The notes beneath the pieces were generated by a model that was not told the DNA's origin, did not search any database, and saw only the letters and a program-made list of their open reading frames with translations. A stretch of DNA of 13,149 bases from an uncultured Chloroflexota bacterium (GTDB lineage Bacteria > Chloroflexota > Dehalococcoidia > SM23-28-2 > RBG-16-64-32), in contig CAJXNA010000026.1 of assembly GCA_913056415.1 (NCBI GenBank), positions 1 through 13,149 on the forward strand, written 5' to 3'. Shown one piece after another: positions 5,664-12,301 of the stretch (its first letter is position 1; every line of letters begins with the position of its first letter). A program made the position numbers and the translations under genes.

Positions 5664-5757
5664 CACAGCGGGAGCTCGTGGCCACGGGCTGAGAGGGCGG
5701 CAGGATCCGTCGCTGACCGCAGGAACCTGACCTGGGTAATGCCAGCGCAGGGATAAC
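5664..5757 (+). ncRNA. TPP riboswitch aptamer (THI element)
   Basis: Conserved THI-box segments appear in order: GGGCTGAGAGG (5686-5696), GAACCTGACCTGGGTAATGC (5723-5742) and CAGCGCAGGGA (5743-5753). A P3 hairpin forms at CGTGGCCACG and P2 can pair GCGG (5668-5671) with CCGC (5717-5720). It binds thiamine pyrophosphate and controls the downstream thiC operon. TGCCAGCG (5740-5747) is exactly complementary to CGCTGGCA (5775-5782) in the 5' arm of the following terminator. That gives an anti-terminator that TPP binding would break. Aptamer ends are approximate. Confidence 0.95.
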
Positions 5758-5770
5758 GCCCGAATCGCGG

Positions 5771-5804
5771 ACGCCGCTGGCAAGGCTCAGCGGCGTTTTC
5801 GTTT
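5771..5804 (+). terminator. Intrinsic terminator of the TPP riboswitch
   Basis: A 9-bp stem, ACGCCGCTG (5771-5779) and CAGCGGCGT (5788-5796), with an 8-base loop, followed by TTTCGTTT. It is the expression platform: when the 5' arm pairs with the aptamer's TGCCAGCG instead, the hairpin cannot form and thiC is transcribed. Confidence 0.9.
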
Positions 5805-5807
5805 CTG

Positions 5808-5822
5808 CCCGCCTCAGGCGGG
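5808..5822. repeat. Short palindromic hairpin CCCGCC-TCA-GGCGGG
   Basis: A 6-bp perfect stem with a 3-base loop between the terminator and the thiC ribosome site. It resembles the short GC-rich repeats elsewhere in the window. It lacks a T-tract, so it is probably not a second terminator. Confidence 0.5.
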
Positions 5823-5841
5823 TCTAGAAGGGAGCACAGGC

Positions 5842-7203
5842 ATGGGCGGCAACGGCAGCAAGCCCGCAACGCAGATAGACTACGCAGGCCAGGGCGTCAT
5901 CACGGACGCCATGCGGCGCGTGGCGGAGAGGGAGGAGCTACCGCCCGAGGTGGTCCGCGAGGAGGTGGCCCGCGGCCGTATGGTGATTCCCGCCAACGTC
6001 CAGCATATCGCCGGGCGTCTGGACCCGATGGGCATCGGCAAGGCCTGTACGGTTAAGATCAACGCCAACATCGGCAACTCCGCCGTTACCTCTAACATCG
6101 ACCAGGAGGTGGAGAAGCTCCACAACGCTGTCCACCACGGCGCCGACACCGTCATGGACCTCTCCACCGGCGGCGACATCGACAGTATCCGCAAGGCGAT
6201 CATCGACAGCTCCACCGTCCCCATAGGCACGGTCCCCATCTACCAGGTCGTCACCCGGGTCGACCGTGTCGAGGACCTCACCACGGACGACTTCGTGGAG
6301 ATGATCGAGCACCAGGCCAAACAGGGCACGGACTACCAGACGATCCACGCCGGCGTCCTCCTGGAGTACCTGCCGTTGACCACGGAGCGCATCACCGGCA
6401 TCGTCTCCCGCGGCGGCGCCCTCATGGCCCAGTGGATGTTCTATCACCACAAGCAGAACCCGATGTACGAGCGCTTCGACGACATCTGCGACATCTTTCG
6501 TCGCTACGACGTGACGTTCTCCCTGGGCGACGGCCTCCGCCCCGGCTGCCTCGCCGACGCCTCCGATGAGGCCCAGTTCGCGGAGCTGCGCACCCTGGGC
6601 GAGCTGACTCAGAGGGCGCGGGAGCGCGGCTGCCAGGTGATGATCGAAGGGCCGGGCCACGTCCCCATGGACCAGCTTGAGATGAACGTCCAGAAGCAGC
6701 AGGAGTGGTGCCAGGAGGCCCCGTTCTACACCCTCGGTCCGCTGGTGACGGACATCGCCCCCGGCTACGACCACATCACCTCGGCCATAGGCGCGGCGAT
6801 GATCGGCTGGTACGGCGCCTCTCTGCTTTGCTACGTCACCCCCAAGGAGCACCTGGGCCTGCCGGACCTTGAGGACGTCAAGCAGGGAGTCATCGCCTAC
6901 AAGATCGCCGCCCACGCCGCCGACATCGCCCGCGGCCACCCCGGCGCCCGTCAGCGGGACGATGAGCTGTCGAAGGCGCGCTACGACTTCGACTGGGAGA
7001 AGCAGTTCGAGCTATCCCTGGATCCCGATACCGCCCGCCGGATGCACGACGAGACGCTGGGCCATGACGTGTTCAAGCACGCCGAGTTCTGCTCCATGTG
7101 CGGCCCGAAGTTCTGCTCCATGCAGATCTCTCGCCATCTTGGTGAGGAGCGCCCGAAGCGTATCCACGCCGAGGCGCTGGACCTGATAGACAAGAAGAAG
7201 TGA
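5842..7203 (+). CDS. thiC: Phosphomethylpyrimidine synthase (HMP-P synthase)
   Basis: ThiC is the radical SAM enzyme converting aminoimidazole ribotide to HMP-P. The 453-residue product is the short form without the extra N-terminal domain of proteobacterial and plant enzymes. The C-terminal cluster motif CX2CX4C is present (C417, C420, C425 in CSMCGPKFC). Other blocks include INANIGNSAVTS (74-85), VMDLSTGGDI, STVPIGTVPIYQ, MIEGPGHVPMDQ, and PFYTLGPLVTDIAPGYDHI. AAGGGAG (5828-5834) lies 7 bases before the ATG. It is the first gene of the riboswitch-controlled operon; the next ORF starts 3 bases after its stop. Confidence 0.98.
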   Translation: MGGNGSKPATQIDYAGQGVITDAMRRVAEREELPPEVVREEVARGRMVIPANVQHIAGRLDPMGIGKACTVKINANIGNSAVTSNIDQEVEKLHNAVHHGADTVMDLSTGGDIDSIRKAIIDSSTVPIGTVPIYQVVTRVDRVEDLTTDDFVEMIEHQAKQGTDYQTIHAGVLLEYLPLTTERITGIVSRGGALMAQWMFYHHKQNPMYERFDDICDIFRRYDVTFSLGDGLRPGCLADASDEAQFAELRTLGELTQRARERGCQVMIEGPGHVPMDQLEMNVQKQQEWCQEAPFYTLGPLVTDIAPGYDHITSAIGAAMIGWYGASLLCYVTPKEHLGLPDLEDVKQGVIAYKIAAHAADIARGHPGARQRDDELSKARYDFDWEKQFELSLDPDTARRMHDETLGHDVFKHAEFCSMCGPKFCSMQISRHLGEERPKRIHAEALDLIDKKK

Positions 7204-7206
7204 CAG

Positions 7207-7515
7207 ATGCCGGCCGCCAGTGACAGCTTCAAGATCGCTGCCGTGCAGGCGACGCCCGTATACCTGGATCGGGACGCCACCATCGCCGGCCCGCTGCATA
7301 ACGAGGAAGGCATTCTGTACGCGGAGATCGACCCCGCCCAGATGAGCGGCCCCAAGTGGATGCTGGACGTCGCCGGGCACTACGCGCGTCCGGACGTGTT
7401 CGAGCTGATCGTCCATACGGACGCGCGGCCGATGATTACGTCCAAGGTGGGCGCGCCGGGGCCGGATGGGAGCACCCCTCGGAAGACGACCCGCAGGAAG
7501 CAGGCCACAAGATGA
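7207..7515 (+). pseudogene. Internally deleted nitrilase (carbon-nitrogen hydrolase) remnant
   Basis: The 102-residue ORF joins two ends of a nitrilase. Residues 8-26 (FKIAAVQATPVYLDRDATI) match the start of aliphatic nitrilases and 27-66 (AGPLHNEEGILYAEID…DVAGHYARPDVFEL) match the C-terminal part. These are normally over 200 residues apart. The junction is at about residue 26/27 (near 7285). All of the central fold is missing, including the catalytic Glu, Lys and the Cys of the GxxxCWE segment, so no nitrilase activity is expected. The frame is intact, starting 3 bases after thiC and overlapping thiG by ATGA (7512-7515). It may persist because it couples translation to thiG. A mis-assembly that dropped about 700 bp would look the same. 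Confidence 0.75.
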
Positions 7516-8315
7516 CCAGCGACCTCCTGACCATCGCCGGAAAGACGTTCCGCTCCCGCCTCATCGCCGGTACCGGCAAGCACCGCAGCATGGAGGAGAT
7601 GCGCGACGCCATCGACGCCTCCGGCGCCGAGATCGTCACCGTGGCTATCCGTCGCCTGCCTCTCGACCCAGACGGGCGAGTCAAGCCGGACGAGCCCAAC
7701 CTGATGGACTACCTGGACTGGCAGCGCTACACGATCCTCCCCAACACCGCCGGCTGCCGCACGGTGGACGAGGCGCTGTTCACGGCCCGGCTGGCCCGCG
7801 AGGTGACGGGCTCCGACTGGCTGAAGCTGGAGGTGATCCCGGACTCCAGCTACCTCCTGCCCGACCCCGTGGGGACGCTGGAGGCGGCCCGTACCCTCAT
7901 CGACGAGGGGTTCACCGTCCTCCCCTACATCCACGCCGACCCAGTCCTGGCGAGACGGCTGGAGGAGATCGGCTGCGCCACCGTGATGCCCCTCGGCTCC
8001 CCCATCGGCTCCGGGCGCGGCATCTTCACCCTGGAGGAGATACAGATCATCGTCGAGAACGCCGGTGTGCCCGTCGTCGTCGACGCCGGGCTGGGCGCCC
8101 CGTCCGACGCCTCCCTGGCTATGGAGGTCGGCGCCGACGCGGTTCTGGTGAACACCGCAATCGCCCAGGCCAGCGACCCCGTAGCTATGGCGGAGGCGTT
8201 CCGCAAGGGTGTGGAGGCCGGTCGCCAGGCCTACCTGGCCGGCCGCATCCCCCGCAAAGGTCTCGCCCAGGCCTCCAGCCCAGTCGAGGGCGTGGCGCGG
8301 CCCACCGCGTCCTAG
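7512..8315 (+). CDS. thiG: Thiazole synthase
   Basis: ThiG condenses deoxyxylulose 5-phosphate, dehydroglycine and the ThiS thiocarboxylate into the thiazole phosphate. The 267-residue product has the TIM-barrel landmarks: LTIAGKTFRSRLIAGTGKH (6-24), ILPNTAGC (75-82), KLEVI (105-109) with the Schiff-base lysine K105, VMPLGSPIGSGRGI (158-171), VVVDAGLGAPSDAS (188-201) and LVNTAIA (212-218). I chose ATG 7512, which overlaps the previous stop; a longer reading from 7356 is out of family. The stop touches the TenI-like start with no gap. Confidence 0.97.
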   Translation: MTSDLLTIAGKTFRSRLIAGTGKHRSMEEMRDAIDASGAEIVTVAIRRLPLDPDGRVKPDEPNLMDYLDWQRYTILPNTAGCRTVDEALFTARLAREVTGSDWLKLEVIPDSSYLLPDPVGTLEAARTLIDEGFTVLPYIHADPVLARRLEEIGCATVMPLGSPIGSGRGIFTLEEIQIIVENAGVPVVVDAGLGAPSDASLAMEVGADAVLVNTAIAQASDPVAMAEAFRKGVEAGRQAYLAGRIPRKGLAQASSPVEGVARPTAS

Positions 8316-8975
8316 ATGGCACTGTCCCGTCCCTGCCTAATGCTGGTCAGCGACCGCTCCTTGTGCCCCGACCTAGTCGGGGCCGTTGAGGCCGCCGTGA
8401 CAGGCGGGGTTGACGCCGTACAACTCCGCGAGAAGGATATGCCATCCGAGGAGCTCCTGCCGCTGGCCCGACGTCTTCGCCAGGCGACGGAGGGGCGGGC
8501 TGTGCCTACCGGCAGGCAGGTGCTGTTGCTGGTCAACGGATCGCTGGCGGTGGCCCTCGCCGCCGACGCCGATGGCGTCCACCTGCCGGAGGACGCGCCG
8601 CCCGTTGAGCGGCCACGGGAGGGCTTCCTGGTAGGGCGGTCGGTCCATTCTCTGGCGGCCGCCTGCCGCGCCGAAGCCGAGGGCGTCGATTATCTCATCG
8701 CCGGGCCCGTCTACGAGACCCGCTCCCACCCGGGCCGGGAGCTCGTCGGCCTCTCATTGATCGAGGAGATCACTCGAAGCGTGCGCACGCCAACCCTCGC
8801 TATCGGCGGTGTCACGGCGGAGCGGGTGGATGAGGTGGTGCGGGCGGGGGCGTCCGGGGTTGCCGTCATCTCCGCCATCCTCGCCCAGCCGGACAAGCGG
8901 GCGGCCGCCGATGGGCTGCGGCGGGCGCTGGATGCGGCGAGGAAGCGAAGCCCCGCACTCCGGAGGCCACGATGA
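8316..8975 (+). CDS. tenI: Thiazole tautomerase TenI-like (ThiE-fold) protein
   Basis: The 219-residue protein has the ThiE/TenI barrel: QLREK (36-40), VNG (73-75), DGVHLPED (86-93), VGRSVHSL (106-113), DYLIAGPVYET and AIGGVTAERV. Where ThiE has IND and GxSTH/ST, this has VNG and GRSVHS, as in B. subtilis TenI, whose active-site histidine corresponds to H111. I therefore call it the tautomerase that aromatises the ThiG product, not the thiamine-phosphate synthase. The start follows the thiG stop directly, and its end overlaps the HIT gene by ATGA. Residues 63-68 (VPTGRQ) are encoded by the CTACCGGCAGGC repeat and lie in a loop before the VNG strand. Automated tools would probably label it ThiE. 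Confidence 0.85.
   Translation: MALSRPCLMLVSDRSLCPDLVGAVEAAVTGGVDAVQLREKDMPSEELLPLARRLRQATEGRAVPTGRQVLLLVNGSLAVALAADADGVHLPEDAPPVERPREGFLVGRSVHSLAAACRAEAEGVDYLIAGPVYETRSHPGRELVGLSLIEEITRSVRTPTLAIGGVTAERVDEVVRAGASGVAVISAILAQPDKRAAADGLRRALDAARKRSPALRRPR
8506..8520. repeat. CTACCGGCAGGC repeat inside the TenI-like gene
   Basis: CTACCGGCAGGCAGG shares 14 of 15 bases with 3826-3840. It is read in frame as PTGRQ between two conserved strands of the barrel. Confidence 0.6.
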
Positions 8976-9403
8976 CCGAGCCGTGTGTATTCTGCGCCAT
9001 CGTGGCGGGTGAAGCCCCAGCCAGCACCATCTACAGAGACGACGCGGTCATGGCTTTCATGGACATTCGGCCCGTGAATGCTGGGCACGTTCTTGTCACG
9101 CCGCTCAAGCATGAGATGAGCGTGCTGAGCCTGGACGACGATACTGCCAGCCACATGTTCACGGTAGGGAGGCGGGTAGCGGCTGCTTTGAAGGATGCTG
9201 GGGTCCGATTGGAAGGCTTCAACCTTTTCCTGGCGAACGGAACGGTAGCGGGTCAAACGGTGTTCCATGCTCACCTGCACGTGCTCCCACGCTTCACCGG
9301 CGACGGTCTTGGATTCACTCGTAACGCGAATGTGCGGATGCCGCCGCAGTCCGAGCTGGACGAGACCGCTGAGCGGATCAGGCGCGCCGGAGGCTGGGAA
9401 TGA
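8972..9403 (+). CDS. HIT family protein (histidine triad nucleotide hydrolase)
   Basis: The 143-residue protein carries the histidine triad HAHLHVLPR (99-107), with H99, H101 and H103 as the HxHxH triad. CVFC (5-8) plus a later histidine give the zinc site common in HINT-like members, and IRPVNAGHVLVTPLKH (32-47) is typical. Such proteins hydrolyse AMP-linked substrates such as AMP-lysine, AMP-amidates or dinucleoside polyphosphates. It overlaps the TenI-like gene (ATGA, 8972-8975) and thiS (ATGA, 9400-9403), so it is firmly inside the thiamine operon. A job on an adenylated intermediate, such as ThiS-AMP, is tempting but only inference. Its codons end in A/T more often than thiG's. Confidence 0.93.
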   Translation: MTEPCVFCAIVAGEAPASTIYRDDAVMAFMDIRPVNAGHVLVTPLKHEMSVLSLDDDTASHMFTVGRRVAAALKDAGVRLEGFNLFLANGTVAGQTVFHAHLHVLPRFTGDGLGFTRNANVRMPPQSELDETAERIRRAGGWE

Positions 9404-10146
9404 TCACCGTGACTGTCAACGGGAAGCCGCGGGAGCTGGAGGGCCCTCTGAGCGTCACCGCCTTCCTCGAAACGCTTGACATAAACGCACGCCAGGTTGC
9501 TGTCGCCATCGGCGGTGAGGTGGTGCCGCGCAGCGAGTGGCCGCGCGTAACGATCGACGAAGGCGACACGGTCGAGGTCGTGCGAGCAGTGGGCGGTGGC
9601 GCTGACACAATCACCAAGAAGGAGCCGTTAGTCATGGATGCGTTAATCCTCCTGCTCGTCTTCGCTGCCGGGCTGGCCGCCGCTACGCAGGTCCTGGTGA
9701 ACGGCGCCATGGGCGAGGAGCGGGGCGTGCCGGAGGCGCTGATGGTCTCCGTAACCGTCACCTACGGCTCGGTTGCCGTCTTCATGCTCGGCCGCTTCGC
9801 CCTCGTGGGCGATCTGAACCTGAATACGCCGGTCAGGCCGATACTCTACCTGCTGCCGCTGGCCATCATCGCTCTGCTGGCGTTCCTGGGTATCATGCGC
9901 GGTTTAGAGTGGTACTATTTTTTGGGTGGGCTGGCAGGGGCGCTCATAGTGTGGACGGTGGCGTTCGCCGGGCCCCGCGTCGGCATCGCCACCACCAGCG
10001 CCGCACTCATTGCCGGCCAGATGCTGGGTGCTATCCTGTTCGACCACCTGGCGCTCATCGGTCAGGCCAAAGACCCGATCGACGCTCTGAAGATCGTCGG
10101 CGCGCTTCTCATCGTCGGCGGCGTCGTCCTCGTGCGCGGGTTCTGA
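9400..10146 (+). CDS. thiS: ThiS sulfur carrier in frame with DMT/YdcZ-type transporter
   Basis: The 248-codon frame has two parts. Residues 1-67 are a complete ThiS: MITVTVNGKPRELEG…, a ubiquitin-like fold ending VEVVRAVGGG, exactly the usual C-terminus. Residues 79-248 are a membrane protein of the DUF606/YdcZ kind with about six hydrophobic segments (MDALILLLVFAAGLAAATQV, ALMVSVTVTYGSVAVFML, ILYLLPLAIIALLAFLG, WYYFLGGLAGALIVWTVAF, IATTSAALIAGQMLGAIL, ALKIVGALLIVGGVVLV). No stop follows the GGG; an 11-residue linker ADTITKKEPLV joins them. ThiS needs a free C-terminal glycine to be adenylated by ThiF, so a fusion would be inactive unless cut. ATG 9634 with its own AAGGAG suggests the transporter is made separately. 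The last base of the stop is the first of thiO's ATG. Confidence 0.85.
   Translation: MITVTVNGKPRELEGPLSVTAFLETLDINARQVAVAIGGEVVPRSEWPRVTIDEGDTVEVVRAVGGGADTITKKEPLVMDALILLLVFAAGLAAATQVLVNGAMGEERGVPEALMVSVTVTYGSVAVFMLGRFALVGDLNLNTPVRPILYLLPLAIIALLAFLGIMRGLEWYYFLGGLAGALIVWTVAFAGPRVGIATTSAALIAGQMLGAILFDHLALIGQAKDPIDALKIVGALLIVGGVVLVRGF
9619..9636 (+). promoter_or_regulatory. Internal ribosome site and start of the transporter
   Basis: AAGGAG (9619-9624) is followed at 9 bases by ATG (9634-9636), codon 79 of the joined frame. It lies just after the natural ThiS end at 9600 and where the first hydrophobic segment begins, so it probably starts a 170-residue transporter. Confidence 0.75.
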
Positions 10147-11255
10147 TGACGGACGTCGCCATCGTCGGCGGCGGCGTCATCGGCTGCGCGGCCGCCTACT
10201 ACCTGACGGAAGCGGGTGCCAGCGTCACGCTGCTGGAGCGGGGCGGGCTGGCGGGGGAGGCCTCCGGTGCCGCCGCCGGCATCCTCGCCCCCCTGGCCGA
10301 GTCTCACGGGCCGGGCCCCTTCCTCGATCTCGCCCTCGCCGGCCTGCGCCTCTTCCCGACGCTGACCGAAACGCTCGTCGACGAAACGCGCCTCGACCCT
10401 GAGTACCTGCCGACGCCCATCCTTCGCGTCGCCTTGAATGAGGATGAGGGGCGGAAGCTGCGCGAGCGGCTCGTCTGGCAGAAGCGCACCGGCCTCGCCC
10501 TCGCACCGCTCTCCGCGGAGGAGGCGCGGGCTCTGGAGCCACGCCTCTCCTCGCGATTGGTCGCGGCGGTCCTCTCCAGCGACGAGCGACAGGTGAACCC
10601 CGGCCGACTCACGCAGGCGTTGGCCGAGGCGGCCCGCCGTGGCGGCGCGACGTTGCTGCCGGCGACGGCCGTCACCGGCTTCAGACGCCGCGCCGGACGT
10701 GTGACCGGCGTGTCCACCTCAGGCGGAGAAGGCGTTGTCGAGGCGGACTCTTTCCTGCTGGCGGCGGGTCCCTGGACGCTCTCTCTCTCCCGCCGCCTGG
10801 GCGTCGACCTGCCTATCGTGCCCATGCGCGGCCAGATGCTGGCGTACTCCATGGGCTCGGCGAACCTGAGACACACCGTCTGGAGCGAGGGCGGGTACAT
10901 GGTGCCGAAGGCGGGCGGCCACCTGTTCGCCGGGGCTACCGTGGAGGATGTGGGCTTCCGCCCGCGCACGACACGCATGGGCCTGGCGCGGCTGCGAGCT
11001 GCGGCCCGCGACCTTCTTCCCTCCCTGCGCTACGCGGAGATCGTCTCCGCCTGGGCCGCTCTTCGCCCCGGCACCCGCGACGGCCGTCCGATTATCGGCC
11101 CGCTCCCCGGCTGGCCCAACGTCTACGTGGCGGGCGGCCACTTCCGCAACGGCATCCTGCTGGGCCCCATCACCGGAAAGCTCATCGCTCAGCTCATCAC
11201 GGGGGGGAAGACGGAGACGTCGCTGGAGCCGTTTAGCGCGGCTCGGTTCGGCTAA
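10146..11255 (+). CDS. thiO: Glycine oxidase
   Basis: ThiO is a flavoenzyme that oxidises glycine to the dehydroglycine used by ThiG, the oxygen-dependent alternative to ThiH. The product is 369 residues. The FAD-binding motif VAIVGGGVIGCAAAYYL is at 4-20, LLERGGLAGEASGAAAGILAP follows at 29-49, and the C-terminal DAO-family segment is WAALRPGTRDGRPIIGP with YVAGGHFRNGILLGPITG. I chose ATG 10146, which overlaps the transporter stop (TGATG); a reading from 9909 is only a frame extension. It is the last thiamine gene of the operon. ThiO rather than ThiH suggests an organism that meets oxygen. Confidence 0.95.
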   Translation: MTDVAIVGGGVIGCAAAYYLTEAGASVTLLERGGLAGEASGAAAGILAPLAESHGPGPFLDLALAGLRLFPTLTETLVDETRLDPEYLPTPILRVALNEDEGRKLRERLVWQKRTGLALAPLSAEEARALEPRLSSRLVAAVLSSDERQVNPGRLTQALAEAARRGGATLLPATAVTGFRRRAGRVTGVSTSGGEGVVEADSFLLAAGPWTLSLSRRLGVDLPIVPMRGQMLAYSMGSANLRHTVWSEGGYMVPKAGGHLFAGATVEDVGFRPRTTRMGLARLRAAARDLLPSLRYAEIVSAWAALRPGTRDGRPIIGPLPGWPNVYVAGGHFRNGILLGPITGKLIAQLITGGKTETSLEPFSAARFG

Positions 11256-11293
11256 GGGAACCGCGGGCGAGCACCGGTTGTAGAATAAGCGAT

Positions 11294-12301
11294 GTGGTAA
11301 GCAAGCTGACCTTCACCGTTTCTATAGTCTTTGTGGCGGCTGGCGTCGCCTGTGGTGGCGGAGTATCGGCACCCGCTGCGCCCCCTTCCTCTGACAGCGT
11401 CCTCATCGCCTTGGACCCGACCACCGGCTCGCTGGCAGTGATCAATGTAGCGACCGGGGAAAGCATCGCCATCGCCAGCGTCGGCTTCGCTGGCGATCAG
11501 ACATGGGCCCTCCTTCGCCATTCCACTCGCGAGCTTCTGGTGTCCGACATCGAAGTTCTCAGGTACCAGGCGCGCCTTCGCATTTTTGACCTAGAGGACA
11601 CCGGCGCTCCCAAACAGACCATTCCCATGCCCGACCGGGACGTAGGACACGGCTGGGCGCAAGCGATGGCTCTCTCAGAAGACGAGCGCTACTTATACTA
11701 CTCCGCCCGCGTTCTTGAGGAGAAGCATCCACGTTGGATCGGGATCATCGACCTGAATACAGGCAAGGAGGTCGCCAGGCCGGAGCTTCCCGTGGGTTGT
11801 GGCCAGTCCCCGACCTTGACCTCCGTTGACCGTAGCAGCGCTCAGGTCTTCTGTCCGCCGAGCCGCTTCGTGACGGTGGACCCCACGGGTAACGTCTCCC
11901 AGCTCACGCCGTTCCCGCTGCCGACCGAAGCTCTCGAATCTCTGTCAGAGCCGACCCCATCCGTTGTCCGGACGGGGCGCGACGATGTTATCGTCCACGG
12001 CTGCCTGGGCCCCGGACGCACTATCCCCTGCCGCCTAGACGATAACCGGCGCATTCTCGCCTACAGTCCATGGGACGCCCATTCCCTGACCGGTCTGATG
12101 ATCTATAGTGAGGAAGATCCGACGGACGTTCAGCAGTTCGAGCTGCCCGATGGCATCGTCCACTTCACGCCCGTGGATGCCGGCATGGTGGCACTGCTGG
12201 AGGCGAACACCGGGACGATCTACCTGCTCGACCTCGCCTCAGGCGAGGTGACCGGCGAGCTGGAGGCGCCATCCGGCACCAGGTGGCTCGTCGGCCCCTA
12301 G
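11294..12301 (+). CDS. Probable lipoprotein with beta-propeller-like repeats
   Basis: The 335-residue protein starts at a GTG (an out-of-frame ATG overlaps it). It has a basic N-terminus, a hydrophobic stretch FTVSIVFVAAGVA and C20 followed by GGGVSAPAAPPSS, a lipoprotein-like signal with a weak lipobox (GVAC) and a flexible linker. The rest shows repeated strand motifs like those of YncE/WD40-like propellers: LIALDPTTGSLAVINVATGE (37-56), IGIIDLNTGKEVARPELP, and IYLLDLASGEVTGELEAP near the end. No catalytic motif was seen. It lies 38 bases after thiO and its stop overlaps the convergent thiE stop at CTAG (12298-12301). Its codons are less GC-biased than thiO's. Function unknown. Confidence 0.75.
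   Translation: MVSKLTFTVSIVFVAAGVACGGGVSAPAAPPSSDSVLIALDPTTGSLAVINVATGESIAIASVGFAGDQTWALLRHSTRELLVSDIEVLRYQARLRIFDLEDTGAPKQTIPMPDRDVGHGWAQAMALSEDERYLYYSARVLEEKHPRWIGIIDLNTGKEVARPELPVGCGQSPTLTSVDRSSAQVFCPPSRFVTVDPTGNVSQLTPFPLPTEALESLSEPTPSVVRTGRDDVIVHGCLGPGRTIPCRLDDNRRILAYSPWDAHSLTGLMIYSEEDPTDVQQFELPDGIVHFTPVDAGMVALLEANTGTIYLLDLASGEVTGELEAPSGTRWLVGP

Noticed and set aside
5938..6939. 333-codon minus-strand ORF opposite thiC
   Set aside because: Composition is that of a complementary frame (G, V, D, A, H rich); thiC is unmistakable.
7356..7511. Upstream extension of ThiG
   Set aside because: It is out-of-frame reading of the nitrilase remnant; the ATGA overlap at 7512 and family start agree.
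9909..10145. Upstream extension of ThiO
   Set aside because: The added 79 codons are an alternate frame of the transporter; the FAD motif begins three residues after ATG 10146.
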